A program made the position numbers and the translations under genes. Positions 31,385 to 40,913 of a stretch of 64,000 nucleotides of DNA are shown here, one piece after another; position 1 is the first letter of the stretch, and the number at the start of each line of letters is the position of its first letter. Under the pieces are notes generated by a model. That model had not been told where the DNA came from. It did no database searches and saw only the letters and a list, made by a program, of their open reading frames with translations. The stretch comes from Holdemanella sp. MSK.7.32 (GTDB lineage: Bacteria; Bacillota_I; Bacilli_A; Erysipelotrichales; Erysipelotrichaceae), in NCBI RefSeq assembly GCF_024460475.1, contig NZ_JANFYN010000001.1:47326-111325 (forward strand). The letters are read 5' to 3'.

Positions 31385-32262
31385 TACGTTGTATATTTTT
31401 GATATTCCTTTGTCGTTTCTTCATCAAAACAATACAAACTGATTTTCATTGTATAATCACTATTCGCATCCAACCAATCCGCAATTGTCTTTAATACTAA
31501 TGGCACAGCCTTTTCTACTGGATAGCCATAAACGCCACATGAAATAGCTGGAAATGCAATCGTATGAATATCATACTTTCTAGCTAACGTTAAGCTATTC
31601 CAATAACAATCTCTTAACATATGCTCATCTTCATGTTGTCCTGAATAAATGGGTCCCACAGTATGAATTACATACTTTGCCTTTAAATCATACCCCTTAG
31701 TAATCTTGGCCTGACCTGTATGACAGCCATTTAATAATTTACACTCTTCAAGTAATTTAGGGCCTGCCGCTCTATGAATAGCGCCATCTACACCGCCGCC
31801 ACCTAAAAGCGATTCATTCGCTGCATTGACAATACAATCTCCATCAAAAGTAGTAATATCTCCTTTTACTACTTTGATTTCACTCTCTAGATTCTTATTG
31901 TCTAAAATCATTTCAATTAAAACCTTTGGTAAAAAATATGAATCTTTCCAAGGATTTAATACAACTCCACTTACACCTTGTGTATCATGCACCATATTTA
32001 ATACATCCATCACACTTTGATTTAATGTTTCTGTAGCCTGACCCAAATCCACTTGAGCCTGTGTAGTAAAAGCTACAAATACATCTTGACCATCATCTAA
32101 AGATAATCTTCGATAGACCTTTTCACCATTTGCATCACCGACAGGAATAATAAATTGTTTTTCTTCTTTTGCCAGTTTACGAATATGCGAAAGAACCTCC
32201 ATATTTTTTTCACGAGTCCCCTCTTGATATAATTCTTGAATCAATGTTTCTAATTTTTCCAT
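31372..32262 (-). CDS. SseB N-terminal domain fused to a macro domain
   Basis: Residues 1-120 resemble the SseB domain (KQFIIPVG, VYRRLSLDDGQDVFVAFTTQ, VSGVVLNPWKDSYFLPKVL). Residues 128-290 form a macro domain (VKGDITTFDGDCIVNAANES, LLGGGGVDGAIHRAAG, GQAKITKGYDL, FPAISCGVYGYP) with an intact ADP-ribose pocket like YmdB/MacroD, expected to remove O-acetyl-ADP-ribose or ADP-ribose marks. AAGGAAATAGGT precedes the start. It is 2 bp from an upstream gene of unknown function. Confidence 0.9.
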   Translation of the reverse strand: MEKLETLIQELYQEGTREKNMEVLSHIRKLAKEEKQFIIPVGDANGEKVYRRLSLDDGQDVFVAFTTQAQVDLGQATETLNQSVMDVLNMVHDTQGVSGVVLNPWKDSYFLPKVLIEMILDNKNLESEIKVVKGDITTFDGDCIVNAANESLLGGGGVDGAIHRAAGPKLLEECKLLNGCHTGQAKITKGYDLKAKYVIHTVGPIYSGQHEDEHMLRDCYWNSLTLARKYDIHTIAFPAISCGVYGYPVEKAVPLVLKTIADWLDANSDYTMKISLYCFDEETTKEYQKYTTYQGE

Positions 32263-32264
32263 AC

Positions 32265-32558
32265 CTATTTCCTTACTACAAATGTCAAACTAAAAGGAAA
32301 AGCCCCAATCACATCTTGATAAATGGAGTCATCAATAAAGAATCCTTCTTTCATTGCACTTTCCTTTAATAGTGAATCTAACGAAATAAATTCTTCTTCG
32401 CTAATTTTAAAATCATTAAAACAATACCCATCATTAAAGCGTTGATAGTTAAATACTTCATCCATTAAATCCCAAGTGCTGACTTCACTACCATCTTCTA
32501 ATGTATCCATATAGTTTAATAATTCATTTACGATTTCTTGTTGTCTTTCTTGTACCAT
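32265..32558 (-). CDS. Conserved small protein, unknown
   Basis: The 97-residue acidic protein (MVQERQQEIVNELLNYMDTL, STWDLMDEVFNYQRF) starts at ATG 32558 after AGGTGAT. It is 2 bp upstream of the SseB-macro gene and presumably co-transcribed and functionally tied to it. I do not recognise a family. Confidence 0.6.
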   Translation of the reverse strand: MVQERQQEIVNELLNYMDTLEDGSEVSTWDLMDEVFNYQRFNDGYCFNDFKISEEEFISLDSLLKESAMKEGFFIDDSIYQDVIGAFPFSLTFVVRK

Positions 32559-32594
32559 AAAAATCACCTACACTTATTCTAACACAAAACGAAA

Positions 32595-32611
32595 AAGAGG
32601 CATCGCCTCTT
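32595..32611 (-). terminator. Terminator after the patatin gene
   Basis: AAGAGGC and GCCTCTT pair around three bases; on the minus strand TTTTCG follows. The stem includes the stop codon region. Confidence 0.65.
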
Positions 32612-33530
32612 AATCAATTTCTAAATATTCTTTTATTCTTTGAATCTGATTCAAACCATCCAAATATCCCATGTAGTAAAGATCAGCGAGTTTATCCACA
32701 TCCCCCTCTACACGCGATACATTCACAGGCTTGCTTGGGGCAATCGTAAAGATTCTTCCCTCATTTTCAAGCCTTACTAATTCATCACACTGTCTATTGT
32801 AGTCACTATTCATCAATTCCAACTTCTGTTCTAAAGCGGGATAGCCTGCATACAATCTTTTTGTCATTTTTTGAACCAAAGGATTTGTTTCACTCTTTCG
32901 ATACTCTTTTTGACGTGTACGAACCACAATGATTTTCTCATAATCATGATCCAACGCCCATTGATACGCTATCTTATCGCTGCAGCCACCATCCAAGTAT
33001 AAGCCATCCTCAATTTCAACCATCTTTGAAACATAAGGCATGGTTGCACTGGCTTGTACAGCTTTAAAAATATCCTGCGTTTTATTTTTACTAAAATATT
33101 CGGGCCTTCCCGTTTTACAATTTGTACATACCGCAATAAAATCACGCGTTGGATTCATAAAACGAGGTGTATTTAATGGATCAAAATATTGAGTTCCTTT
33201 CATCAAAAAATCAAAGCCAATGATTCCCTTGTTGTTTTTAAAAGCTTCTAAACCAACATATCGAGAATCGTGGCGATACCCTAAATTAATTCTAGCACTA
33301 CGACCAATTTGACCAGCCACATAGTTAAATCCGTTTAGTGCCCCTGCACTTGTACCTACTGTACACTGCATATTGATTTCAAACTGCATTAAAGCATCTA
33401 ATACCCCTGAAGTATAGAGGCCTCGAAAAGCTCCGCCTTCGAGGACAATACATCCTGGTACAATTTTATTTGAAGTATTTCCATTTGGAAGTTTGGATAT
33501 TCCCGAAAAACGCTTATTATTTTTCTTCAT
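32610..33530 (-). CDS. Patatin-like phospholipase
   Basis: The 306-residue protein has the patatin features: oxyanion loop EGGAFRGLYTSGVLDAL, nucleophile GTSAGALNG (Ser), and the Asp of the dyad in LDGGCSDKIAYQW. It resembles the RssA/YjjU group. It should release fatty acids from phospholipids, and the lack of a signal peptide suggests it acts from inside the cell. AAGGAGGGATAAA precedes the start, 50 bp after the radical SAM gene. Confidence 0.9.
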   Translation of the reverse strand: MKKNNKRFSGISKLPNGNTSNKIVPGCIVLEGGAFRGLYTSGVLDALMQFEINMQCTVGTSAGALNGFNYVAGQIGRSARINLGYRHDSRYVGLEAFKNNKGIIGFDFLMKGTQYFDPLNTPRFMNPTRDFIAVCTNCKTGRPEYFSKNKTQDIFKAVQASATMPYVSKMVEIEDGLYLDGGCSDKIAYQWALDHDYEKIIVVRTRQKEYRKSETNPLVQKMTKRLYAGYPALEQKLELMNSDYNRQCDELVRLENEGRIFTIAPSKPVNVSRVEGDVDKLADLYYMGYLDGLNQIQRIKEYLEID

Positions 33531-33580
33531 TTTATCCCTCCTTCTTAGCTGAAAATTTTATACTCATTTTTTTAATTTGT

Positions 33581-34924
33581 CTACTTTTTTTGTTCATTCC
33601 AAAGCTTGTCAGCCATTGGCTTCCAGTTTTTTGCATATGGAACCGTCTTTTCCAATAAGTGATCCACATCTTCTGGGGATTCATAATCTGTATTGACCGC
33701 TTTACTTTGTTTCACCAATTCTTGAATACGACCTGCATTTTCTAACATTGGACAAGGTCTTAACATATTTTCATTAAATGGTTGATTATCATGATAAGCC
33801 TGGAATAAAGGAGATCTAAGTGCATCGAGTAATGTTGTATTGTGAATGTTACTGTTCGAATAATGAATGAATACACATGGTTCTACATCGCCCTTGGCAT
33901 TGATATGAAGATATCTTCTTCCTCCAGCAATACATCCACCCACATATTGCGCATCATTTTGGAAATCCATAGTAAAAATTGGTTTTTCACTTCTGAACTT
34001 ACGAATCTGATGATAAACATACGCTCTTTGTTCTGGTGTTGGAAGCAATTCTTTTACAGCCCCATTTCCTACTGGCATATAGTGGAAGAACCAGCAGAAT
34101 AAAGCACCTGCATCTATCATTAAATCAAAGAATTCATCACTTGCGATATCTTTATAATTTACACTTGTATAACAAGTACTAATTCCAAAAGGCAATTTGT
34201 GTTTCTTTAATAATTCCATGGCACGTTTTACAGAATTGTAACAACCCTCACCACGTCTAGAATCATTCGCTGTTTCAAAACCTTCCAAACTAATGGCTGG
34301 CACAAAATTTTTAACTCGCAACATATCCTGGCAGAATTCTTCATCAATCAATGTACCATTCGTAAAAGACAAGAAAGCACAATCTGGATGCATTTCACAA
34401 ATCTTAATCACATCCTTTTTACGTGTTAAAGGTTCTCCACCCGTATAAATATACATGTAAGTACCTAATTCTTTTCCTTGACGAATAATCGAATCAATAT
34501 CATCTAAAGATAAATTTAATTGATGTCCATATTCAGCAGCCCAACAACCTGTACAATGTAAGTTACATGCAGATGTTGGATCTAATAATACGGCCCAAGG
34601 AATATTACAATTATATTTTTCTGACAATTCCTCTTGTTTTGTACTACCATTTAAAGACGCATTAAAAATAAAGTTTTTAAATACAGTCTGCCGAACGCCT
34701 GCATCCAAATCATACAACTTTAAAATGTAGTCATACCAAACACCTTTTTCATCAATTTGTTCACGAATCAATTTACGCTGCGAACCATACCAACCTTCAG
34801 GCATAACCTTATCTACTAAATTCATTAATTTAGGAATATTGGTTTCAGGATCCTTCTCCAAATACTTCAAAGCTTGATTCATACCAAACTTTTGAACACT
34901 ACTCTGTAAAGAACTAAAATTCAT
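33581..34924 (-). CDS. Radical SAM / SPASM protein
   Basis: The 447-residue protein has the radical SAM cluster motif CNLHCTGCW (CX3CX2C) at about residue 119, a GGEPL motif (YTGGEPLTRK), and later Cys residues in a SPASM-type region (GGCIAGGRRYL, GDVEPCVF, RPCPML). It resembles SPASM proteins of peptide modification or unknown role, but no small precursor peptide gene lies next to it. An N-terminal helical domain of 100 residues precedes the core. AGGGAGGAAGAG stands before the start. Confidence 0.88.
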   Translation of the reverse strand: MNFSSLQSSVQKFGMNQALKYLEKDPETNIPKLMNLVDKVMPEGWYGSQRKLIREQIDEKGVWYDYILKLYDLDAGVRQTVFKNFIFNASLNGSTKQEELSEKYNCNIPWAVLLDPTSACNLHCTGCWAAEYGHQLNLSLDDIDSIIRQGKELGTYMYIYTGGEPLTRKKDVIKICEMHPDCAFLSFTNGTLIDEEFCQDMLRVKNFVPAISLEGFETANDSRRGEGCYNSVKRAMELLKKHKLPFGISTCYTSVNYKDIASDEFFDLMIDAGALFCWFFHYMPVGNGAVKELLPTPEQRAYVYHQIRKFRSEKPIFTMDFQNDAQYVGGCIAGGRRYLHINAKGDVEPCVFIHYSNSNIHNTTLLDALRSPLFQAYHDNQPFNENMLRPCPMLENAGRIQELVKQSKAVNTDYESPEDVDHLLEKTVPYAKNWKPMADKLWNEQKK

Positions 34925-35098
34925 AACTCTTCCTCCCTTTTCATTTATAATTTCATTCTAGTTCTTTAAAAATATATTTTTAATAGACAAATTTTCAAAT
35001 ATGTAAAAATTTATGAGCTATGGTCATTATTTTTATACCGCTTTGAGATATATATTATATATGATTTATATATTTATGAACCACAGTCATTTTTATGT

Positions 35099-35129
35099 CA
35101 AAAAAAGAAGGCGTTTTAAACACCCTCTT
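35099..35129 (-). terminator. Terminator after the OYE operon
   Basis: On the minus strand AAGAGGGTGTTT pairs with AAACGCCTTCTT and is followed by seven T. The stretch 34925-35098 has no gene, only AT-rich sequence including the promoter region of the radical SAM gene. Confidence 0.82.
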
Positions 35130-37131
35130 AAATTTCATTGGCAGCCTTATACCCTGTACGAATTGCACTTGCGATATCTGCTGTTCTTTCACCGCTGCAG
35201 TCTCCTACATAAGTAAATGGAACACTTAACTTACTATCGTCAAATACATTCTTTTTAGAACCTAATGCATTTACAATTGTATCTGCTGCAATTTCAACAT
35301 TTGTTTCATCTTTTGTATTCACTGCATAGATTACATTATCTTTAATTTCACTAACACGTGTATTCACAAATTTTTGAACATTATGTTCTTTAAAATCAGC
35401 TTCCATCAAAGGTAATACAGTTTCAGATTCTTGTGCTGCAATTTTATCCATCATTTCTACAATTGAAACTTCTAGACCTTTATTTGCCAAATATTCAGCG
35501 GTTTCAGCACCTACTAAACCTCCACCTAAAACAACACATTTACCAGATACTTCTTGACCATTCAAGATATCCCAGCTGGATACTACATTTGAATTTTCTA
35601 CCGACATAGGAAGATCCATATTGTGAGCACCAATTGCCAAGATTACATGATCAAATCCATTCAATTCTTCCATTGTTGGTTCATGGTTTAATTGAATGTC
35701 CACTTTACCAGGCAAGAATTTTTCGTAGTATTGAACCGAACGTAAAATTTCATCTTTTCTTGGAGGAACTGACGCAATATTGATTTGTCCTCCTAAACGA
35801 TCTGATTTTTCAAACACTGTCACTGTATGTCCACGTTTATATGCTACACGAGCTGCTTCTAATCCGGCAAGACCAGCACCTACGATTGCGACATTCTTAG
35901 TTTCTGTACATGGTTTAATGAAAATTGTTTCTTCATCTCCATTTTCAGCATTTAAAACACAGCTTAAGTAACGACGAGATTGGATGGCATCTACACAACC
36001 TTTATTACAGTTCAAGCATTCACGAATACATTCACCTGAGCCTACTTTATTTGCGATATCTGGATCTGTTAATAAACTTCTTCCATAACCAATCATGTCA
36101 GCTGTACCATCTTCTAAAATCTTTTCACCAGCTTCAACACTGACTACACGCCCCACTGTTGCCACAGGACAATGTACAACGGCTTTCACTTTTTCACAAG
36201 CACCTAAAGTCCAGTTATAAGGAACAGCACCCATAGGAGGAATTGTATCGCCCATGTTTCCTGTGTGGTTAGCTTGAGCCACTTGAATCATATCAATGCC
36301 TGCTGCATCTAACATTTTTGCGAATTCAACCGCTTCATCTTCCAATAAACCACCTTTACCACGTAAAGATCCATCTGGATTAACTGTAATAATTGGAAGT
36401 TTATATTCGACCATCATGGATGGAGCCGCTTCTTTGATGGCTTGTAAAACTTCTAATGCATAACGAGTACGATTTTCTAAGCTACCACCATAATTATCTG
36501 TACGATGATTTAACACTGTTGAACATAATGAACCAAGTAAACGGTCACCATGAATTTCAATCGCATCAATACCTGCTTTTTGCGCTTTTCTAGCACATTC
36601 AGCAATACTATTTTTAATAGCTGTTAATTGTTCAACACTTGCTTCCGTCACAAAGTGCTGCATATCATGATGTAATTTTGCGTATGCACCCTTTGTCAAT
36701 TCATCACAGATCTTTTGTTGTTTTTCAGCCTCTTCTACATCATTTGCAGCCTTCGCTTTTGCCGCCAATTGACCAGCAATTCCAGCTTCCATGATCATTT
36801 TCCCAACGCCTTGAACATCATATTCTGGATGGAACAATTGTAAAGCTACTTTACAATCGTGTTCATGTAAGGCATCCGCTAATTTTTTATACATTTCAAT
36901 TTGCGATTCATCATATAGTTTTGGTGTAGGACTTGCCGTACGAACAGGAGCCACATCACCAATAACGATATAAGAACATCCACCTTGTGCAAGTCTTGTA
37001 TAAAAAGCTAATGAACGAGGCCCAATCGATCCGTCTCTTTCTTCATATCCTGTTGTCAAAGGGGGAAACATAATTCTATTTTTAAAAGTTAAGTTACCAA
37101 CTTGAATTGGTTGTAATAATTTACTTGTCAT
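35128..37131 (-). CDS. OYE-type NADH:flavin oxidoreductase with Fe-S and FAD domains (copy B)
   Basis: The 667-residue protein has an FMN TIM barrel (TSKLLQPIQVGNLTFKNRIM, IEIHGDRLLGSLCSTVLNHR, YGGSLENRTRYALEV), a four-cysteine 4Fe-4S motif (CIRECLNCNKGCVDAI) and a C-terminal FAD/NAD(P) half (VAIVGAGLAGLEAARVA, VVLGGGLVGAETAEYLANKG). This is the 2,4-dienoyl-CoA reductase / BaiCD-BaiH architecture. An insertion at residues 125-160 (AKAKAANDVEEAEKQQK) is unusual. It follows its paralogue by 8 bp. The substrate is unknown: enoates, steroids or other gut compounds are possible. Confidence 0.9.
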   Translation of the reverse strand: MTSKLLQPIQVGNLTFKNRIMFPPLTTGYEERDGSIGPRSLAFYTRLAQGGCSYIVIGDVAPVRTASPTPKLYDESQIEMYKKLADALHEHDCKVALQLFHPEYDVQGVGKMIMEAGIAGQLAAKAKAANDVEEAEKQQKICDELTKGAYAKLHHDMQHFVTEASVEQLTAIKNSIAECARKAQKAGIDAIEIHGDRLLGSLCSTVLNHRTDNYGGSLENRTRYALEVLQAIKEAAPSMMVEYKLPIITVNPDGSLRGKGGLLEDEAVEFAKMLDAAGIDMIQVAQANHTGNMGDTIPPMGAVPYNWTLGACEKVKAVVHCPVATVGRVVSVEAGEKILEDGTADMIGYGRSLLTDPDIANKVGSGECIRECLNCNKGCVDAIQSRRYLSCVLNAENGDEETIFIKPCTETKNVAIVGAGLAGLEAARVAYKRGHTVTVFEKSDRLGGQINIASVPPRKDEILRSVQYYEKFLPGKVDIQLNHEPTMEELNGFDHVILAIGAHNMDLPMSVENSNVVSSWDILNGQEVSGKCVVLGGGLVGAETAEYLANKGLEVSIVEMMDKIAAQESETVLPLMEADFKEHNVQKFVNTRVSEIKDNVIYAVNTKDETNVEIAADTIVNALGSKKNVFDDSKLSVPFTYVGDCSGERTADIASAIRTGYKAANEI

Positions 37132-37139
37132 ATTTTCTC

Positions 37140-39062
37140 CTAGATATTTTTTGCGATTTCATGCGCATTTGTGATCGCATCTTTTAAAGTTCCTACTTTT
37201 TCACAATCCCCAATATAGTGTACATTTTCAGCTTCCACTTCCACTTTCTTAGGCGCATATCCGACAGCGAAAATTAAAGTATCCGCTTCTGTAATTTTGT
37301 GTTCAACACCCTCTTTTACGTAAGTAATAGATTCTTCATCCACATTTGTTACTTGTGCATTTAATTCAATACGAACACCTTTCTGCATCAATCTTTGAGT
37401 CAATCTAGATTTTGCAGCTCCACCTTCACCAGGCATTAAGTTGTTTGTCATTTCTAATAATGTAATCTTACGATTCATTGGGAATAGGTCATTGATTAAT
37501 GGTGCTAAATAATCGGCTGTTTCACATCCAACACTTCCACCACCTAATACAACAATATTACGTCCTGGATATTTCTTTCCAGATAATACATCGTCTGCAG
37601 TCATCCAATTTTTGAATACTTTGAATGGTGGAATTTCTTTTGGTGTAGCTCCACTTGAACATACGATTTCGTAATCTTTAAATTCATTTTCAAGCATTTC
37701 TTTTGTAACTTCTGTATTTAAACGAACTTCAATACCTTCATGATCTAATCGACGAATCATAAATTTAATAACTTTACACAATTCTTGTTTCGCGATTGGA
37801 ACAGCCGCAAGTCTTAATTGTCCACCAAGTTCATTCGATTTTTCACAAAGAACAACTTCGTGTCCACGTTTTTTGGCAACATAAGCTGCTTCCATACCAG
37901 CAGGACCACCACCGATAACTAATACTTTTTTCTTAGTTTCAGCAGGTGCAATCGTATCATCTTCCACGCTTGGATTTACTGTACATCCAATACGTTTACC
38001 CATCATAATTCCTGTTAAACAACGTCCACATCCAATACATGGACGGATGTCGTCTACTTTTCCTTCAAATGCTTTATTTGCGAATTCGCTGTCACATAAG
38101 TTTGGACGTCCAATCATACACATATCACATTTTTCATTTGCGATTAATTCTTCGGCAATCCATGGTTCATTAATACGAGCTACGGTCGCAATTGGGATAT
38201 TTACATGCTTTTTAATTTCTTCACTTGAGTGAGCATGAGGTGCTGGACTTGTACCTGGAGCAGGCATACTTGATCCACGTTTGATTGTGTTTCCACCAGA
38301 TACGTGAATGAAGTCAACTCCGGCTTTTTCTAATTGTTTACAAACATAGATTTGATCATTTAATGTCAATCCACCTTCACTATATTCATCACCACTAATA
38401 CGAACATCAATAATAAAGTCGTCTCCACAATATTTACGAACAGATGCGATTACTTCTAAACATAAGCGTAAACGTCCATCAATATTTCCACCATATTCGT
38501 CCGTACGTTTATTATATAGTGGTGTTAAGAAACCACCTAATAATCCGTGGGCATGAGCACATTGAATTTCAACACCATCACCACCAGCAATCTGAACACG
38601 GTGAGCTGCTTGACCAAATTGATCAACGATTGTATGTAATTCTTCAATTGTTGCAGGTCTAGGGGCACTTTGTGCATAGTAAGGACCCACACAACTTGGT
38701 GCAATCAATTGAGGTGTTCCTGGAACTGGGAATGCCATATAAGCTGGGTGGAACAATTGTGCTAAGATTTTAGTTCCATATTGGTGTACGCCATCCACCA
38801 ATTTTTTCCATCCTGGAATAAAACTATCATCATAAATTGACATGTCTCCTGGAAGATATACATAAGTTGGTTCTACAGTTACAACTTCAGTAACGATAAG
38901 TCCAACTCCACCTTTTGCACGTGCAGAATAGTGTGCCACTAAATCATCTGTAACATACCCTTTATCGGCCATGTTTGTTGAAATAGGTGGCATAAAAATA
39001 CGGTTTTTTACTGTTGTTTTTCCAATCTCAATTGGTTCAAATAAATGTGGAAAATTATTCAT
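37140..39062 (-). CDS. OYE-type NADH:flavin oxidoreductase with Fe-S and FAD domains (copy A, BaiCD-like)
   Basis: The 640-residue protein has the FMN barrel (FEPIEIGKTTVKNRIFMPPI, IQCAHAHGLLGGFLTPLYNK, YGGNIDGRLRLCLEV), the 4Fe-4S cluster (CIGCGRCLTGIMMGKRIGC), and FAD/NAD(P) folds (VLVIGGGPAGMEAAYVAKKR, IVVLGGGSVGCETADYL). It looks like BaiCD-type reductases, anaerobic enzymes that reduce or oxidise C=C bonds next to carbonyls. AGGAGGAGTTTAG precedes the start. It leads a two-gene operon with copy B; no bai genes for other steps are in the window. Confidence 0.9.
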   Translation of the reverse strand: MNNFPHLFEPIEIGKTTVKNRIFMPPISTNMADKGYVTDDLVAHYSARAKGGVGLIVTEVVTVEPTYVYLPGDMSIYDDSFIPGWKKLVDGVHQYGTKILAQLFHPAYMAFPVPGTPQLIAPSCVGPYYAQSAPRPATIEELHTIVDQFGQAAHRVQIAGGDGVEIQCAHAHGLLGGFLTPLYNKRTDEYGGNIDGRLRLCLEVIASVRKYCGDDFIIDVRISGDEYSEGGLTLNDQIYVCKQLEKAGVDFIHVSGGNTIKRGSSMPAPGTSPAPHAHSSEEIKKHVNIPIATVARINEPWIAEELIANEKCDMCMIGRPNLCDSEFANKAFEGKVDDIRPCIGCGRCLTGIMMGKRIGCTVNPSVEDDTIAPAETKKKVLVIGGGPAGMEAAYVAKKRGHEVVLCEKSNELGGQLRLAAVPIAKQELCKVIKFMIRRLDHEGIEVRLNTEVTKEMLENEFKDYEIVCSSGATPKEIPPFKVFKNWMTADDVLSGKKYPGRNIVVLGGGSVGCETADYLAPLINDLFPMNRKITLLEMTNNLMPGEGGAAKSRLTQRLMQKGVRIELNAQVTNVDEESITYVKEGVEHKITEADTLIFAVGYAPKKVEVEAENVHYIGDCEKVGTLKDAITNAHEIAKNI

Positions 39063-39370
39063 TTTCTAAACTCCTCCTCATAGATTCTTGTTATTTTACT
39101 CACAAATAGACGCAAAAAGCCTATCTCTTTTTTTGTATATTATTATGAATTAAAAAATAAAAAGAATACGCTATCACTATTATAACGCATTTGTTAACAT
39201 AAAACTATCTATTTAGTTAATTTGTGAACTTTTTTAGTTAGGTATCCTTAACAATGATTTAGTACAACATTTTATCATTGATTGTCACAATAGGTTCTAA
39301 TTCACTGTCATCCCCATTTGAAACTCTCATCATTGAAGTGCCAAGATTCTCGGAAACAAATTTCTAATAA
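39063..39370 (-). promoter_or_regulatory. Upstream region of the OYE operon
   Basis: No gene is seen in about 300 bases. ACAATGAT (39251-39258) and ATCATTG (39274-39280) form an inverted repeat that could be an operator, and AT-rich stretches could hold the promoter, but I cannot place one firmly. Confidence 0.3.
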
Positions 39371-39374
39371 ATAA

Positions 39375-39412
39375 GAAAAGGACTTCAGTTTCATTTTCCT
39401 GAAATCCTTACA
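39375..39412 (-). terminator. Terminator after the RlmD-like gene
   Basis: On the minus strand AAGGATTTCAG pairs with CTGAAGTCCTT (one wobble) and TTCTTATTTATT follows. Confidence 0.7.
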
Positions 39413-39416
39413 TGTT

Positions 39417-40913
39417 TTATTTACCATATCTTCGATTTGGTTTGTCATCTGTAAAACGTTTTGATCTACGATCATCATCAAATCTACGTCTAGGCTTATA
39501 GTCGCCATCTTTTTTATCGTCAAAGCGACGTCTTGATTTGTCATCATCGAATCTACGTCTTGGTTTAAAGTCACGGTTTTTTCGATCATCAAAACGACGT
39601 CTAGGTTTATAGTCATCATTACGAACAAGTAGTGTAACACTTTCTACATGTGGAGTTTGACTAAACATATCGACTGGTTGAATCTTGACAATACGATACT
39701 CTTTCTTTAATACGCCTAAATCTTTAGCCAAAGTAGCTGGGTTACAAGATACATAGATCATCGTTTTGATCTTTGATTTTAAAATAGTTTCCTTCATTGT
39801 ATCATCCAAACCAGAACGAGGCGGATCCACAATCAATGTATCCACTTCTTTTTCTTGCACTAAATGTGCTAAGGCACTACCCGCATCTTCACAAATGAAA
39901 GATACATTGTCTGCATGATTTAATATCGCATTTTCATTGGCATTATCAACCGCATCCTGAATGGATTCAACACCAATGATTTCTTCAGCTTTATCTTTCA
40001 CAAATAAACTGATGGCACCAATACCACTATAGGCTTCAACCGTAGTCTTGGATCTTGGCATCCAATCCTTAACTACATTATAAAGATTCACGGATTGTTT
40101 CGTGTTTAACTGGAAGAAAGATCTTGGAAGTAAAGATAATTGAATATCTTCTAATTGAAGATGCATCTTTTCTTCTCCCCAAATAAAACGCATATCTCCA
40201 AATACTTCACGCTTTGTTTCTGTTTTTACACTTTGCCAGATCGAAACAACACCCTCTAATTGAGTTACGTCACGAATAAATTCTTCACTGATATCTTCTT
40301 TTCCCGTCACAAATATAATTTGAATCTTAGAATCAAATTCTTTCATGACCAACGTACGATAACCTGTTTTCTTTTTATCATCATACATCTTTAAATGATG
40401 CTCATTCATAATTTTTAAAACTTCCTGACGCGTTTGTTCCAACAATTTTGAATGCACATAACATCTTTCCATCTTTTGGAAATGGTTTGTATCACGCTCA
40501 TACATTCCTGTATATAACTCCCCATATTCTTCACCAAAAGGAAGTTTGCAGCTATTACGATATGACAATGGCTCCGGATTCTTTATGATTGGTAAAATGC
40601 GACCATTATAATCCGCATACTTAATCAGCGTCTCTTTTAAATTACCCTCTTTCATCTTGCATTGAGCTGGATACTTTACATGCATCAAAGCACATCCACC
40701 ACACTCTTTCCAAATTGGACAAAGTGGGTAGCGACGCTTTGAACTCTGTTCAACTAAACGAGTTAATTCTCCAACTAAATAAGTACCTTCATCACTTTTA
40801 ATATCAAATTCAATGACTTCATCCGGAATGGCATTTTCAATAAATACTGGCTTTCCTTCATGGAACGCAATTCCCTCACCATTAATTCCCCATTTTTTTA
40901 CTGTTGTTTTCAT
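39417..40913 (-). CDS. rlmD: RlmD/RumA-like 23S rRNA m5U methyltransferase with Arg/Asp repeat tail
   Basis: The 498-residue protein has an N-terminal TRAM-like barrel, cysteines for an Fe-S cluster (CPIWKECGGCALMH), a Rossmann methyltransferase core (AYSGIGAISLFVKDKAEEII), VDPPRSGLDD and the catalytic Cys in YVSCNPATLAKDL. Residues 431-498 are an unusual tail with four to five repeats of the type KPRRRFDD. Such charged tails bind RNA in helicases and ribosome factors. It overlaps the rlmA-like gene by 32 bp. It may correspond to RlmCD, which modifies U747 and U1939 in Firmicutes. Confidence 0.9.
   Translation of the reverse strand: MKTTVKKWGINGEGIAFHEGKPVFIENAIPDEVIEFDIKSDEGTYLVGELTRLVEQSSKRRYPLCPIWKECGGCALMHVKYPAQCKMKEGNLKETLIKYADYNGRILPIIKNPEPLSYRNSCKLPFGEEYGELYTGMYERDTNHFQKMERCYVHSKLLEQTRQEVLKIMNEHHLKMYDDKKKTGYRTLVMKEFDSKIQIIFVTGKEDISEEFIRDVTQLEGVVSIWQSVKTETKREVFGDMRFIWGEEKMHLQLEDIQLSLLPRSFFQLNTKQSVNLYNVVKDWMPRSKTTVEAYSGIGAISLFVKDKAEEIIGVESIQDAVDNANENAILNHADNVSFICEDAGSALAHLVQEKEVDTLIVDPPRSGLDDTMKETILKSKIKTMIYVSCNPATLAKDLGVLKKEYRIVKIQPVDMFSQTPHVESVTLLVRNDDYKPRRRFDDRKNRDFKPRRRFDDDKSRRRFDDKKDGDYKPRRRFDDDRRSKRFTDDKPNRRYGK

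Noticed and set aside
35013..35216. Plus-strand frame of 67 codons downstream of the OYE operon
   Set aside because: It spans the operon's terminator and the antisense of its 3' end and lacks a ribosome-binding site.
39308..39640. Minus-strand open frame of 110 codons with Asp/Met repeats
   Set aside because: It is an out-of-frame reading of the repeat-rich 3' end of the RlmD-like gene and its terminator.
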